Below, in pieces: positions 32,790-43,307 of a DNA stretch of 64,000 nt. The notes under the pieces are model-generated. The model saw nothing but the letters and a program-made list of their open reading frames with translations, had not been told where the DNA came from and made no database searches. The stretch is from Dama dama (taxonomy: Eukaryota; Chordata; Mammalia; Artiodactyla; Cervidae), in NCBI RefSeq assembly GCF_033118175.1, contig NC_083688.1, positions 7,089,001 through 7,153,000 of the forward strand, written 5' to 3'. The stretch's first letter is position 1, and each line of letters begins with the position of its first letter. Made by a program: the position numbers and the translations under genes.

Positions 32790-33180
32790 TGTCGTGTTCC
32801 TTGTGCATCTACTATGCTCCAGGAACTGTTCTAGGCATTGGAAAGAGAGCGTGGACAGACAGACGAAAAGTCCTGCCCTTGTGGAACTGACAAGAACAAG
32901 GCAACAAACAAGATGAATAAGTAAGTATATATAGCACATGTCAAGTGGTGCTAAGTGCCTAGACAAACAATAAAACTGAGCAGGAATTTTGGGGCAGGGG
33001 AGACTGCAGTTTGATGTAAAGTTGTGGGGAAAGGTCTCAGGAAGAATGTGGCCTCCAGGCAAAGAGAAGAGTGGGCCAAAGGGATAACTAGTTCAGAAAC
33101 TTGCCTGAGGTTACTGGGAAGTGTCACTGGGCACTGGAAGGACTGTGTGTCAGGTTCTAAAGCCAAGGCTTTCATTTCAT
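32790..33180. mobile_element. Old L2-like/unnamed mammalian repeat
   Basis: ctactatgctccaggaactg ttctaggcattgg, aagtcctgcccttgtggaac, gtggtgctaagtgcctagac fit a common mammalian unit of the 'aggcactgttctaggtgctgg ... gtccctgccctcatggagctt' type. Family not certain. Confidence 0.5.
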
Positions 33181-33702
33181 CAGGCTTCTTTTTCAGGAAG
33201 CAGTGCTGCTGTCCCCTAAGCACCGTGTATGTGTGGGTGTGTGTGTTTCTGTGTCTGTCTGTCTATCTGTGAAAGAGTTCCATTTCCCTGGGCTGATCCC
33301 TGTGGGCCCCTCTGAGCTTCTCTGACAGCTCCCAGGGCCTGAGGCCCCACCTTATTGGTTTTCATGGAAACTTGGCAACTTTCTCTCCACCCGCCCTTTG
33401 CCCTGCAACCACATTCCAATGGCTTTATTTGTGTGCCTTGGAGCCGGGCCAGGGCTGGGCCTGGGACAGGTTGCCATGGTGATCTCCTACTCCTTCCAGA
33501 TAGAACTTCTCAAGGATGTTGCCCTTGGGCCTGAAATAGTTCAGGCCAGCTCTCAGCTGCAGCAGGAGAAGCTGAGATAGGGAACCTCACTTGCTCAGCT
33601 TTTCAACTCACACAAACCGAACCCTGGGTGAGAATGACTTCTGGGGGGGGGGGGGGGGGTTGTTCTCCAGGGCACCCTAGATTTAGGATCGGGAATGGTT
33701 TT
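33181..33702. other. Non-coding stretch with (TG)n and poly(G)
   Basis: Includes an impure TG/TC microsatellite at 33228-33272 and a run of 17 G at 33643-33659. The GC-rich part 33290-33560 has short frames without homology. Confidence 0.5.
33643..33659 (+). repeat. Poly(G) tract, 17 G
   Basis: An uninterrupted run of 17 G, unusual in this AT-leaning window. It could support stacked G structures and is prone to length error in sequencing. Confidence 0.85.
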
Positions 33703-34037
33703 TCCCTTGGACTGCAAGGAGATCCAACCAGTCTATCCTAAAGGAAATCAGTCCTGAATATTCATTGGAAGGACTGATGCTGAAGCTGAAACTCCAATAC
33801 TTTGACCACCTGATGCCAAGAACTGACTCACTAGAAAAGACCCTGATGCTGGGAAGGATTGAAGATGGGAGGAGAAGGGAATGACAGAGGATGAGGTGGT
33901 TGGATGGCATCACCGACTCAATGGACATGAGTTTGAGTAAACTCCGGGAGTTGGTGATGGACTGGGAGGCCTGGAGTGCTGCAGTCCATGGAGTCACAGA
34001 ATTGGACACGACTGAGTGACTGAACTGAACTGAACTG
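33703..34037 (+). mobile_element. BovB 3'-end fragment
   Basis: Sense BovB from tcccttggactgcaaggaga to gactgaactgaactgaactg. The frame for the C-terminal region is broken in places. It faces the antisense copy at 34264-35080, so the two form an inverted repeat. Confidence 0.95.
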
Positions 34038-34044
34038 AGGTGTC

Positions 34045-34251
34045 ATATTCAAAGCCTATCTCTGAGAGTCCTGCAGAAACAGAACAGTTTTTTAAAAACT
34101 CTGCTGAGGAAAGAGCATTCAATAAAATGCACCCATTTAAGTGCAGGGTTCCATGAAATTTGACAATGCATACACTCGTGTAACGACTACCACAATTTAA
34201 GATATAAAACTTATCCACCCCCACCCCCGCAAAGTTTCTTCCTGTTGCTTT
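34045..34251 (-). mobile_element. L1M antisense fragment, interrupted by BovB
   Basis: ataaaatgcacccatttaag, gaaatttgacaatgcatac, cgtgtaacgactaccacaat, aaagtttcttcctgttgc match antisense L1M. It continues briefly beyond the BovB at 35093. Confidence 0.65.
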
Positions 34252-34263
34252 GCAACAGGAGTT

Positions 34264-35080
34264 CAGTTCAGTCGCTCAGTCGTGTCCGACTCTTTGCGAC
34301 CCCATGGACTGCAGCACACCAGGCCTCCCTGTCCATCACCAACTCCTGGAGTTTACTCAAACTCATGTCCATAGAGTTGGTGATGCCATCCAACCACCTC
34401 ATCCTCTGTCATCCCCTTCTCCTCCTTCCTTCAGTCTTTCCCAGCATCAGGGTCTTTTCTAGTGAGTCAGTTCTTTGCATCAGGTGGCCAAAGTATTGGA
34501 GTTTCAGCTTCAGCATCAGTCCTTTCAAGGAATATTCAGGACTGAGTTCCTTTAGGATGGACTGGTTGGATCTCCTTGCAGTCCAAGGGATTCTCAAGAG
34601 TCTTCTCCAACACTACAGTTCAAAAGCATAAATTTTTTGGCGCTCAGTTTTCTTTATAGTCCAACTCTCACCTCCATACATGACCACTGGAAAAACCACA
34701 GCTTTGACTAGACAGACCTTTGTTGGCAAAGTAAAGCCTCTGCTTTTTAATATGCTGTCTAGGTTGGTCATAGCTTTTCTTCCAAGGGGCAAGTGTCTTT
34801 TAATTTCATGGCTGCAGTCACCATTTGCAGTGATTTTTGGAGCCCCCCTAAAATAAAGTCTCTCTCTGTTTCCATTGTTTCCCCATCTATTTGTCATGAA
34901 GTGATGGAACCGAACGCCATGATCTTAGTTTTCTGAATATTGAGTTTTAAGCCAACTTTTTCACTCTCCTCTTTCACTTTCATCAAGAGGCTCTTTAGTT
35001 CTTCTTTGCTTTCTGCCATAAGGGTGGTGTCATCTGCATATCTGAGGTTATTGATATTTCTCCCGGCAATCTTGATTCCA
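34264..35080 (-). mobile_element. BovB 3' fragment, 817 bp
   Basis: Reverse-complement BovB starting at the cagttcagtcgctcagtcgt tail and reaching the region encoding the YADDTT box (ggtggtgtcatctgcatatc near 35025-35044). A perfect 12-bp target-site duplication gcaacaggagtt lies at 34252-34263 and 35081-35092. Confidence 0.96.
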
Positions 35081-35092
35081 GCAACAGGAGTT

Positions 35093-35478
35093 ATTGGATC
35101 CTATTTGCAGTTAGTGGATGCTGTTTCCTCAGTAGGGGAAATATACAGAATAGCCCATTCTCAAGGTTCTGAACTTTAAAGGTGTAACACTTTCCCCTTT
35201 ATATTGAGATGAAAAGTTGCAGAACAGAGAATAATATTTGTTTGGTGGAAGGTTTATGGGAACACGGTGACCTGACCTATGCGGACAGTTGCAAGAACAA
35301 AGGATTCCAGCACCAAGAAGTTTGCAATAACTGCCCTCTTTCCCCTTTCAGCATCAAAGAAGCCGCGATTCTACTTCAGGTAAGCTGGTTCTTTGGGACA
35401 CTAGTCTTCTCAGCCTGCTGGCTTTCGCTCTTCCTCGCCCCAATGCTTAATCTTTCCATTTATTAGCCTGTTGTGTAG
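35093..35478. other. Non-coding stretch, no recognised element
   Basis: After the end of the interrupted L1M there is no named repeat. An 85-codon plus frame (35209-35466) has no homology I recognise. Confidence 0.4.
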
Positions 35479-35479
35479 A

Positions 35480-35745
35480 CAGCAGTACAAGCTTGGACTC
35501 GGTAACATGATCACAGCTTGTCCATTCTCTTATTGTTAGGCATCTGGGTTGTTTTTCATCTTTAGTTATTTCAAATACAGTTGCTATGTACATTTGTGCA
35601 TAAATCTTTGTGTGAATACACACTTTCATTTCCCTTGGATAATACCAGGAGTGGAAAGGCTGGGTCATGTGGTAAATACTGTGGAACGTTAGCAGAAACT
35701 GCCACATAGCATGTTTGGCAGTAGCACTGACTGGGTGCAATTGGG
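35480..35745 (-). mobile_element. L1M antisense 3' fragment
   Basis: ggcatctgggttgtttttca, catttgtgcataaatctttg, ggataataccaggagtggaa aggctgggtcatgtgg are antisense L1 3' landmarks. Confidence 0.75.
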
Positions 35746-35876
35746 TTTTGCTCACAGGGACTAGAACTATTGAAACCAAGCTCCCTTAAAACAGAGTTCC
35801 CCTGCTGAGCTCATGGTTAACCTTTCTATCCAAAACTGTATCCTTTTGTTGTCCTGTTCCTCACGATTGAGGAGTA

Positions 35877-36032
35877 TCAAAGAGATGGTTGGATAGCATT
35901 ACCGACTCAGTGAACATGAGTTTGAGCAAGCTCCAGGAGTTGGTGATGGACAGGGAAGCCTGACGTGCTGCAGTCCATGGGGTCGCAAAGAGTGGGACAC
36001 GACTGAGCAACTGAACTGAACTGAATTGAAAG
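35877..36032 (+). mobile_element. BovB 3'-end fragment
   Basis: gagatggttggatagcatta to actgaactgaactgaattga: the last 155 bp or so of BovB in sense. Confidence 0.92.
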
Positions 36033-36237
36033 AAAAGGGGGGATTGAAACTGAGCAGAATCCTGTGGGACCCTCCCGAGTACAAAAGCCCCTCTGTGTTT
36101 CCTGTTTCTTGATTGTAGGAAAAGATCTCAATCTCCTAGGCCTTCCCTGAGTTTCAGAGAACAGACTTGAGCAGTTACTAATTAGGGAGGTGAGGGAATG
36201 CAGAAACAAAGGAAAAGCAGTCAAGAAACAAGAGTTT

Positions 36238-36440
36238 AGGACTTCCCTGCTGATCCAGTGGTTAGAATTCTCCGCTTCCAATGCAGGGGGCCCAGGTTCC
36301 ATCTCTAGTCAGGGAACTAGATCCTGCATGCCACAACTAAAAGAATTGACATGCTGCAAGTAAGGATCCCACATGCTGCAACGAAGATCAAAGACCTTGT
36401 GTGCTGCAACTAAGACCCCGTGTAGCCAAGTTAAGAAAAG
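36238..36440 (+). mobile_element. CHR-type SINE, long form
   Basis: aggacttccctgctgatcca, agtcagggaactagatcctg, then repeated 'tgctgcaa..taag' units ending in an A-rich tail. Confidence 0.9.
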
Positions 36441-36529
36441 AAACAATACTTCAACAGATAGAGTCCTAGTTCTTCCTCAAGGGATATATCAATACGTAAT
36501 AATCTGCTGCGTATTTTTGAGTTGTTCTG

Positions 36530-36880
36530 CAGAAACTAAGATCCTCACCCAGTTGGAGGATGCTGACAACATGCTGACCACAATCACGTAGACTCTAGAC
36601 TGGTTGGAGCCAGAAGGTTGATGATTAAAATTCCTGAAACACCAGTGTGTAACGTCACCACAAACCAATCCGAAGAAAGCCTATGAGCTGCCACAGTCAC
36701 TGCAAATGTTGCCTTGAAAAACCCTCCCCTGAGCACCATCTGAAGGATCAGGTCTTTTGAGCCTGAGTTGCCTGTTCTCCTTGCTTTATGTCTTGCAGTA
36801 AAAGCTCTACTTAACCGCAACCTGATGTCGGGAGACTGACTTTGCTGCACGTTGTATGAGCAGACCCATGTTGGTTTGGT
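36530..36880 (+). mobile_element. ERV LTR (family shared with 29.2 kb and 48.7 kb)
   Basis: acgtagactctagactggtt ggagccagaaggttgatgat is nearly identical to the block at about 29300. It continues through cttgctttatgtcttgcagt aaaagctc, a candidate poly(A) region, to tgatgtcgggagactgactt. No TATA box as clear as at 29407. Confidence 0.6.
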
Positions 36881-37694
36881 AACACTACCGGTACCTTGTG
36901 AGAAGGGCAGAGCGGGGATTTCAAGGTAGCAAGAAGGGAGAGCAGGGGCCTCCATCAATGAGTAACTTATCTGCCTATTTAGGGAAATTTCCGTGAATAC
37001 TTATTGGTAGGTAGCTAAGAACACTTGGGGAAAGAGTCAGGTAGTGAAGTGGCCACAAGGAGGAATGCTTGAGGGCAGTAGGGTGAATGGGTGAAGGGGA
37101 TGGTGGGGGCTTTAGAAAGATGTGTGTGTAGTGGGGAGGGGACTCAATTATAGACCCTCAAAATCTCAGTACAAAGTCTGGTTTTCAGTCACTGATGGTT
37201 CTCCTTAGGGCAGCTTGCTTTTCTGTCCTTGTTTTCCACTTCTGAGTATGCCCTACTATCCAAGAGAAAGGAAGGCAAAATGAAAAACACATATTTGATG
37301 TGTCTGGGCACTAGACGTACTTTTCTTGTTTAATCCTTCTGAAGACTTGGCAACATCTGTGTTCTTCATTCTGTCTTTGAGATTAAAAGAATTTTAGTGA
37401 TTAGCTGTAAATAATCATCAAAGGAGGGTATTAGGCAGAGTCACTGTTCTTCGTAAGAAGGAGATAGCTGGACCGGGGTGGGTGGAGGGGTCAGGCTAGC
37501 AGGGGATCAGCAACTAAGAAGGGGAAGATGTGAGAGAGAAGGAGAGATGGTCAGAGACAGAGAGACAGCCAGAGACAGTGGGAGGAACAACTGTGGCAGC
37601 TACTGAAGGGAGAGGAATTTGAGGAAAGAGCTGAAAAGCTATAGAATATGTCACCCCAAAACATGACTGTAGGCATTTAGGAAGTGCTATGCCA
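36881..37694. other. Non-coding stretch, no recognised element
   Basis: Purine-rich low complexity at 37530-37590 (gagagagaaggagagatg). No exon or named repeat. Confidence 0.4.
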
Positions 37695-38450
37695 CCAAAG
37701 TTCCACTTTAATGGCAGAAAGCGAAGAGGAACTAAGGAGCCTCTTGATGAGGGTGCAGGAGGAAAGTGAAAGAGCCGGCTTAAGATTAAATATTAAAAAA
37801 ACGAAGATCATGGCATCCGGCCCCATTACTGCCTGGTAAATAGAAGGGGAAAAGGTGGAAGTAGTGACAGATTTCCTCTCCTTGGGCTCTAAGATCACTG
37901 CAGATGGTGACTGCAGCCATGAAATCAGAAGACGATTGCCTCTTGGCAGGAAAGTGATGACAAACCTAGACAGTGTGTTGAAAAGCAGAGACATTACTCT
38001 GCCGACAAAGCTCCGTCTATGGTCTTCCCAGTGGTCACTTAAGGTTGTGAGAGCTGGATCATAAAGAAGGTGGAGCATCAAAGAACTGTGGTCCTAGAGA
38101 AGACTCTTGAGAGTCCCTTGGACAGTAAGGAGATCAAACGGTCAATCCTAAAGGAAACCAGACCTGAATATTCACTGGAAGGACTGACGCGGAAGCTGAA
38201 ACTTTAGTATTCTGGTCACCTGATGTGAACAAACAGCTCATCGAAAAGGTCCCTGCTGCTGGGAAAGATTGAGGACAGAAGAAGAGGGCGTCAGAGGATG
38301 AGATGGCTGGGTGGCATCACCGATGCAACAGACATGAACTCGGGCGAACTCCAGAAGATGGTGAGGGACAGGGAGGACTGGCGTGCTGCAGTCCATGGGG
38401 TCACGAAGAGCAGGATACAACTGGAGGACTGGACAGCACCAACAACATCT
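37695..38450 (+). mobile_element. BovB 3' portion, diverged
   Basis: Sense BovB from atggcagaaagcgaagagga to the tail near ggaggactggacagcaccaa. More diverged than the other copies, with a deletion after ctccgtctatggtcttccca and stops in all frames, so an older insertion. Confidence 0.93.
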
Positions 38451-38559
38451 GCTTCGTATTCTGCTTCGGTACATCTGTTATTTTGAACTGTAGATACTTG
38501 AAAAATAGCAAGGGCGTGGAGAGGCTTTCTCTTAACTCCCCTATCTGCCTAACGATAAA

Positions 38560-38965
38560 TTCTCCGAAAGGAGCTCAAATGCCATAAATCCCCTCCCTGG
38601 GAGATTCATCAACCAGGGAAGAGTCATTCTTATCACAGAAAAGGAGAATGGATGTCAATAGACACACAGACTATCACGGACTATCTTATCTCCCACATAG
38701 TCTTCTAAGGGCCCATTCATCTTTCCTAAACATCATGTACCTTAAGAGGCCTACATTCCCTTTCCTCTTTCCCATTAACATAGCATTTAATTCTGAATTC
38801 TAAAACCACCTCTTTGGGGTGCTCATTTTTCCCGGGTATCTCCCATGTATACATGACCCATACATGTTAATAAGCTTTTGTTTGTTTTTCTTTTACCCTT
38901 TCTTTTTCTTTTATTACAGGGTTCTCAGCCAAGAACTCATAAGTGTAAAAGGAAAATTATTTCTT
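38560..38965 (+). mobile_element. Probable ERV LTR, 3' portion
   Basis: taagaggcctacattccctt, then ttaataagcttttgtttgtt tttcttttacc and attacagggttctcagccaa gaactcataag look like R-U5 of a mammalian ERV1-like LTR. Boundaries and family uncertain. Confidence 0.45.
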
Positions 38966-39003
38966 CCTTTACAGAGTCAAGATTTTGGGGAAGTTTTGCT
39001 ATG

Positions 39004-39174
39004 CGATGTGTACTATAATTTTATTTTATTTTATTTTTTTTTGTGTGTGAACATAGTTTTTTATTGCTTTTTGGTAGCTATCTAGATATACACTGGGTCA
39101 TAGGATAATTTTATATGATAAATTTATAGGATAATTTTTAATTTTATATTTTATCGATGTGTACTATAATTTTA
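39004..39174 (-). mobile_element. 131-bp AT-rich insert with 20-bp direct repeats
   Basis: cgatgtgtactataatttta occurs at 39004-39023 and 39155-39174. Between them lie 131 bp that begin with a T-rich tract (poly(A) on the minus strand). Parts resemble L1 3' sequence but I could not place it. The perfect 20-bp duplication makes an insertion certain; the source is not. Confidence 0.75.
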
Positions 39175-39212
39175 GGAAAAATACTCATTGCGCATCTTTG
39201 CCTTCAGAGGTT

Positions 39213-39242
39213 GCATGTGTGTGTGTGTCTGTGTGTGTTTTA
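39213..39242. repeat. (TG)n microsatellite
   Basis: gcatgtgtgtgtgtgtctgt and following TG steps, slightly impure. Confidence 0.85.
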
Positions 39243-39439
39243 GTGTGATTATGTGTGAGATTGATTTGAAGTCTTTAAAACACTTTAAAATTTTTTTAAA
39301 TTTTGGAAGTATGACAACACATTTACAGGAAACTTGGAAAATACAGAACAAAGTTACATATAGTTCCACTGTATATTTGTTATTTTTTAAGTAGATAAAT
39401 TAAGATTTTTAGTTGGAGTTTCAATTTTAAGCTCTCAAA

Positions 39440-40110
39440 AATTAATAATAATGAATAGACAGAAAAGTGGAATGATACAGTAGACCTGAAAAGCACTATG
39501 AACCAATTCAAAATAATTAAGATTTATACAATTTTCACACAATAACAGGATACAAATTCTATTCGAGTTCCCATAGACTATAAACTGGGGGACACTGGAA
39601 CATATCCAGGGACATAAAACAAGGTGCAAAAATTTCGTGGTTTAAAGGTATTGAAATCATACAGAATTTGTTCTCTTATCACTGTGGAATTATGTTAGAA
39701 ATCAATTTCAAAAGATATTTGAAAATAACCTTCTTATTTTCAAGTGCAATGTGACATTTACCATGAGATCTTTGACCTAGCCATTGAAAGCCTCAATAAA
39801 GTCAAAAGACTGAAAAAACAGAGGATGACTGCAGAAAAGAAAGTATTTAAATGAGAAATTAACATCAAGGATACTTTAAAAAACCCATGTATTTGGAAAT
39901 TAAATGTCCACTTTTAAATGATGGGTTTATCTAAGAAGCCATAACAAGAAAAATTAGAAAATTTTGCAATAGAATAAAAATGAAAAGAGAATTTATCAGA
40001 ATTTGTGGCACGCTGCTAAAGCTGCTCAATGCAGATAAGTACAATGTGGAATCTTGAATAAAATATGAAAACAAATAATGGATACTAGCATAAAATTTTG
40101 TGAAATTTGA
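39440..40110 (+). mobile_element. L1M ORF2 fragment
   Basis: Sense ORF2: ggtattgaaatcatacagaa tttgttctcttatcactgtgg, atgttagaaatcaatttc, tatttggaaattaaatgtcc, cagaatttgtggcacgctgc taaagc. Decayed by indels. Confidence 0.85.
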
Positions 40111-40342
40111 ACAAAATTTGTACTTTAGTTAATAATACTGTATCACATGTTAATTTCCTGATTTTTTTTTTTTTACAGCATAGTATTTCTTTATATTTTT
40201 AGAATTGGATTAGAAGTTTCAAGCCTCATTCAATTTTTTTTTTTTTTTTTAGAAATCACCAAAATAATAAGCTTTCTAATCTTTAGCGGTAATATTGGAT
40301 GCCAGAAAAAAATGGAACTATATCAAAAGTTTTGAGTGAACA

Positions 40343-40640
40343 TAAATTAGAAATCTAGCATTCTATTTATACTTAGTCAAACAAGTTATTGGAAAACATA
40401 AACTAAATGAAATGGGAGCTGTGAATATGAAAAGGAAACAGTGAAACAAACTAGATAAAAGATCATCATATAGGCCAGTTTTTAAATACGGCTGCTTAGT
40501 AGAATCACATCTGGAGCTTTGGAGAAAAAAACAATAAATACCTGGGCATCTGTATTTTTCAAAAAATTCCAAGATAATTCTACTGTGCATCTAGATTTTT
40601 AAAAAGTGATTGCAGGTCTTTCTTTTAAATGCTGCGTGCA
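40343..40640 (+). repeat. Paralogue of 22020-22495
   Basis: Shares gaaatctagcattctattta, taaatgaaatgggagctgtg, gtgaaacaaactagataaaa and tacctgggcatctgtatttt tcaaaaaattcc with 22020-22495, in the same orientation; the 22-kb copy has about 150 bp extra. Both lie downstream of L1 ORF2 remnants, so either both are tails of one L1 subfamily or a segment was duplicated. Confidence 0.75.
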
Positions 40641-41023
40641 TGCACACACCATACCTTTCATCAACTTTTCAAAGCCTTCAGATGCCCCGAGGGTTACAGT
40701 GCACTGATCAAGACAGAAAATGAGCAGCCTCTCCTTCCTGCCCCAAGCCTGGAGGCATACACCTCCCGTATGGGGGTCAGGAGGCAGAAAACCTTCTAAT
40801 TCATAGTTAGGAGGCAGTTCAGGCTTGTGCTGACATGACCTGGAGAAGATCTGGACGACAGAAAGGTCCTACCTCAGTACAGACCCTACCTCTAGGAGAG
40901 GTGGTCCTGCTTTGGGGCTCCAGAGTGCACTGAAGAAGGTCCAAGAGCAGAGTAAATTCTGCCTCGCCCTGGGGGATTCTGGACGAGGGGAAGGATTCAG
41001 GGGCAAAATCTACAACAGCACCA
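40641..41023. other. GC-richer non-coding stretch
   Basis: No named repeat or exon. ctacctctaggagaggtggt contains a small inverted motif. It may belong with the ERV-like region around 41.4-43 kb. Confidence 0.3.
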
Positions 41024-41428
41024 GGGCTTCCCAGGCGGTGCTTTTTGTTAGCTGCTCAGTCATGTCTGACTCCTTGTGACCCCATGGACTGTAGCCTTTC
41101 AGGCTCCTCTGTCCATGGGATTCTCCAGTGAAGAACACTGGAGTGGGTTGCCATTCCCTTCTCCAGGGGATCTTTCCGACCCAGGGATCGAACCTGGGTC
41201 TCCTGCATTGCAGGCTGTTTCCCTACTGTCTGAGACCCCAGGGAAGCCCCCAGATGTGGTGCTAGTGGTAAAGAACCCACCCCTGGGTGGGGAAGATCCC
41301 TTGGAGGAGGGAATGGCAACCCACTCCAGTATTCTTGCCTGGGAAATCCCATGGCAGAGGAGCCTGGTGGGCTACAGTCCATGGGGTTGCAAAGAGTCGG
41401 ACACGACTGAGCGGCTGAGCACACACAG
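41024..41428 (+). mobile_element. Bov-tA SINE (outer) interrupted by a second Bov-tA
   Basis: The head gggcttcccaggcggtgct (41024-41042) is separated from its continuation gtggtgctagtggtaaagaa (41257 onward) by an antisense Bov-tA. The rest runs to agtcggacacgactgagcgg. The B-box part of the outer copy is shortened. Confidence 0.85.
41043..41249 (-). mobile_element. Bov-tA SINE (inner)
   Basis: gttagctgctcagtcatgtc, gactgtagcctttcaggctc, gacccagggatcgaacctgg gtctcctgcattgcagg, accccagggaagccc. Complete antisense copy nested in the sense copy. Confidence 0.92.
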
Positions 41429-42338
41429 GAGCACCAGGGAAAACAGTGAGAACTTGGTCTCACTGCGGCGTTGAGCTTACCTGGTCGTATTCGCTGTGGG
41501 GGTGGGTGCTGTTAGTGGATCCACAGCAGCTAAACTGTAGGTGGAACTGTGAGCCAGGGAGAGGCGACCACAGGGAAGAGGGAATCTAGCCGTGGCTCAG
41601 TGACAGGGCCTTGGACGAGTGTGGGCAGTGGTCCTCTGCGCAGAGGGGGGGGGGGTGGTTGGAACTCCTGCTGGTGGCGCACGGTTCCACTGGGGCGGGA
41701 GGATGCTCTGGGTGTAACAGTTGAGAGAGTTGTAGTACCAGAAACTCAAGCAAAGAGAAAGTTAACCCCTTCCCCTGCCAGCACCTGGTAAGCGGGCAGC
41801 AGACTCAGATGCCTAAGTGGCCACTGGGGGTGGTGCTGTCCGCAGCCTGTGGACAAGAATTGAGGTGGGTGGCGGCAGGCAAGTAGCAATAACAAGGTCA
41901 GTAGCCCAGGGGTGGGAATCTGGTGAAAGGGAAGAAGAGATGCAAGAACTCTTGTCTCTTGATGACTCCATCCAAACCCTTGCACTAAGAGACTTGACCC
42001 ACCCCAGCTTGGCTTCTAGCAGTTTAAGTCTGTGTCTTTGAGGCCTGGGGCCCACTTTTGAGTTCCTGTCTGGCAAAGCTCAGGGCCAATCAAAAGAATT
42101 TACTGTTTGTTTTAACCAATACCTGATAGAAGTCTCTCACCTCCCTTTCTTAGAGCATTTACTAACAAATTTATTCCTAGAGCATTCATTTTCCCTCTAT
42201 CCCTTTGAGATGTATATGTAATTCTTACAACTCAGGGGCATTTTTCCCAAGAGAGTCATCCTCTTGAAAGGTATTACCAGAGAGGATGGGACCTCTGTCT
42301 CCCAGTCTCTTCCCTCCATACTCCCTCATTCTCTGTTT
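41429..42338. other. GC-rich, ERV-like or single-copy sequence, unnamed
   Basis: Contains an 11-G run at 41645-41655. Frames of 74-87 codons on both strands have no recognisable domain. From about 42110 the sequence may be the U3 part of the LTR that continues past the CHR SINE. Confidence 0.35.
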
Positions 42339-42348
42339 AAAATACCCT

Positions 42349-42489
42349 GTGTGGGACTTCCTGTGTGGTCCAGTGGCTAAGACTCTGTGCTCCCAATGCA
42401 GGAGGCCTGGGTTTGATCCCTGGTCCGGGAACTAGATCCCACAAGCCACAGCTAAGACCCGGCCCAGCCAAAAAATAAATAAATAAACG
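42349..42489 (+). mobile_element. CHR-type SINE
   Basis: gggacttcctgtgtggtcca, tgatccctggtccgggaact agatcccac, ending in (AAAT)n. Target-site duplication aaaataccct (42339-42348) against aaaatgccct (42490-42499). Confidence 0.93.
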
Positions 42490-42499
42490 AAAATGCCCT

Positions 42500-42615
42500 A
42501 GTCACCTCTGCACGAATATCGCAGAGCTCAGCAATATCCTTAATGTTGGTAGTTACTGAATTAAATTTGGCTTCATCGTTTTAACTCAGATCCAGCTTTG
42601 TTTATCTTTGACAGT
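42500..42615 (+). mobile_element. Probable R-U5 end of an ERV LTR
   Basis: gagctcagcaatatccttaa, then gaattaaatttggcttcatc gttttaactcagatccagct ttgtttatctttgaca looks like a poly(A)-signal-containing R followed by U5. Its U3 would lie before the CHR SINE at 42349. Family unknown. Confidence 0.4.
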
Positions 42616-43090
42616 TGCTAAGGCATTGGCAACAGCCTGGGGAGCTCAAAGCTCCGGACAGAAGAGCGGCGAGTCGGAGGTGTGCCGGTGTCCAGGCCGG
42701 TGTGACGAGGACCGGTGGACCGCTGCCTCGGACGGCAGTGGTCTGGGCAGTGTCTGAGGACACAATGGGGGCTGCACAAGGGGGCTTTGGTCCAAAAGGG
42801 GCAACAGGATGTCCAGTCCTGAGTGGATGGGTGTGGGCAGAGAACATGGGAGCTTCAATCTCTTGGAAGCCCTTGGAGAGAGGCAAGAGGGGGCCAGCAA
42901 CCCCAGAAAGGAGGCAGCTGGCATTCTGCTTCCGCACCGGTGTCAGTGCTGGGTCAGTCTTTCTCTCTGTTGATGGGGCCACGTTTGTGCACACAAACAG
43001 CAGAAGCAAACCCCTGTTTACTACTGTGGCAGTTCTTAGAGATTCCTGTTCACCCATTATTCTCTTTACTGGACACCATTTCTAGAGCTC
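42616..43090. other. CpG-dense segment, possible ERV leader or internal remnant
   Basis: About a dozen CpG occur between 42650 and 42740 (ggcgagtcggaggtgtgccg and following). Frames of 156 codons plus and 151 codons minus overlap here, but neither shows a recognisable domain. Placement just after an LTR-like R-U5 suggests ERV leader sequence; this is inference. Confidence 0.35.
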
Positions 43091-43307
43091 ATGATCATTG
43101 ATCTCTTGACTGAAAGGATTTTTTTTTTTTTTTCTGTTTTTCCCAGCAGGAGGGAAAAAGTTCCTTTTGAGGGGAAAAAATAGTGAAAAGAAAATTCTAG
43201 TAAGTGGGAAATAACATGGAAGGCCCCTCTCGTATGTGGTAGCTAAATGAATGGGCTCTCAGGGTGAGGCCAGACTTCTGGAAAATTAAGGAAGCCCTAT
43301 TGAGGGG

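Noticed and set aside
42602..43085. Overlapping 151- and 156-codon frames on opposite strands as a possible gene
   Set aside because: No recognisable domain, GC- and CpG-rich sequence lowers stop frequency, and the position beside an LTR-like segment suggests ERV remnant.
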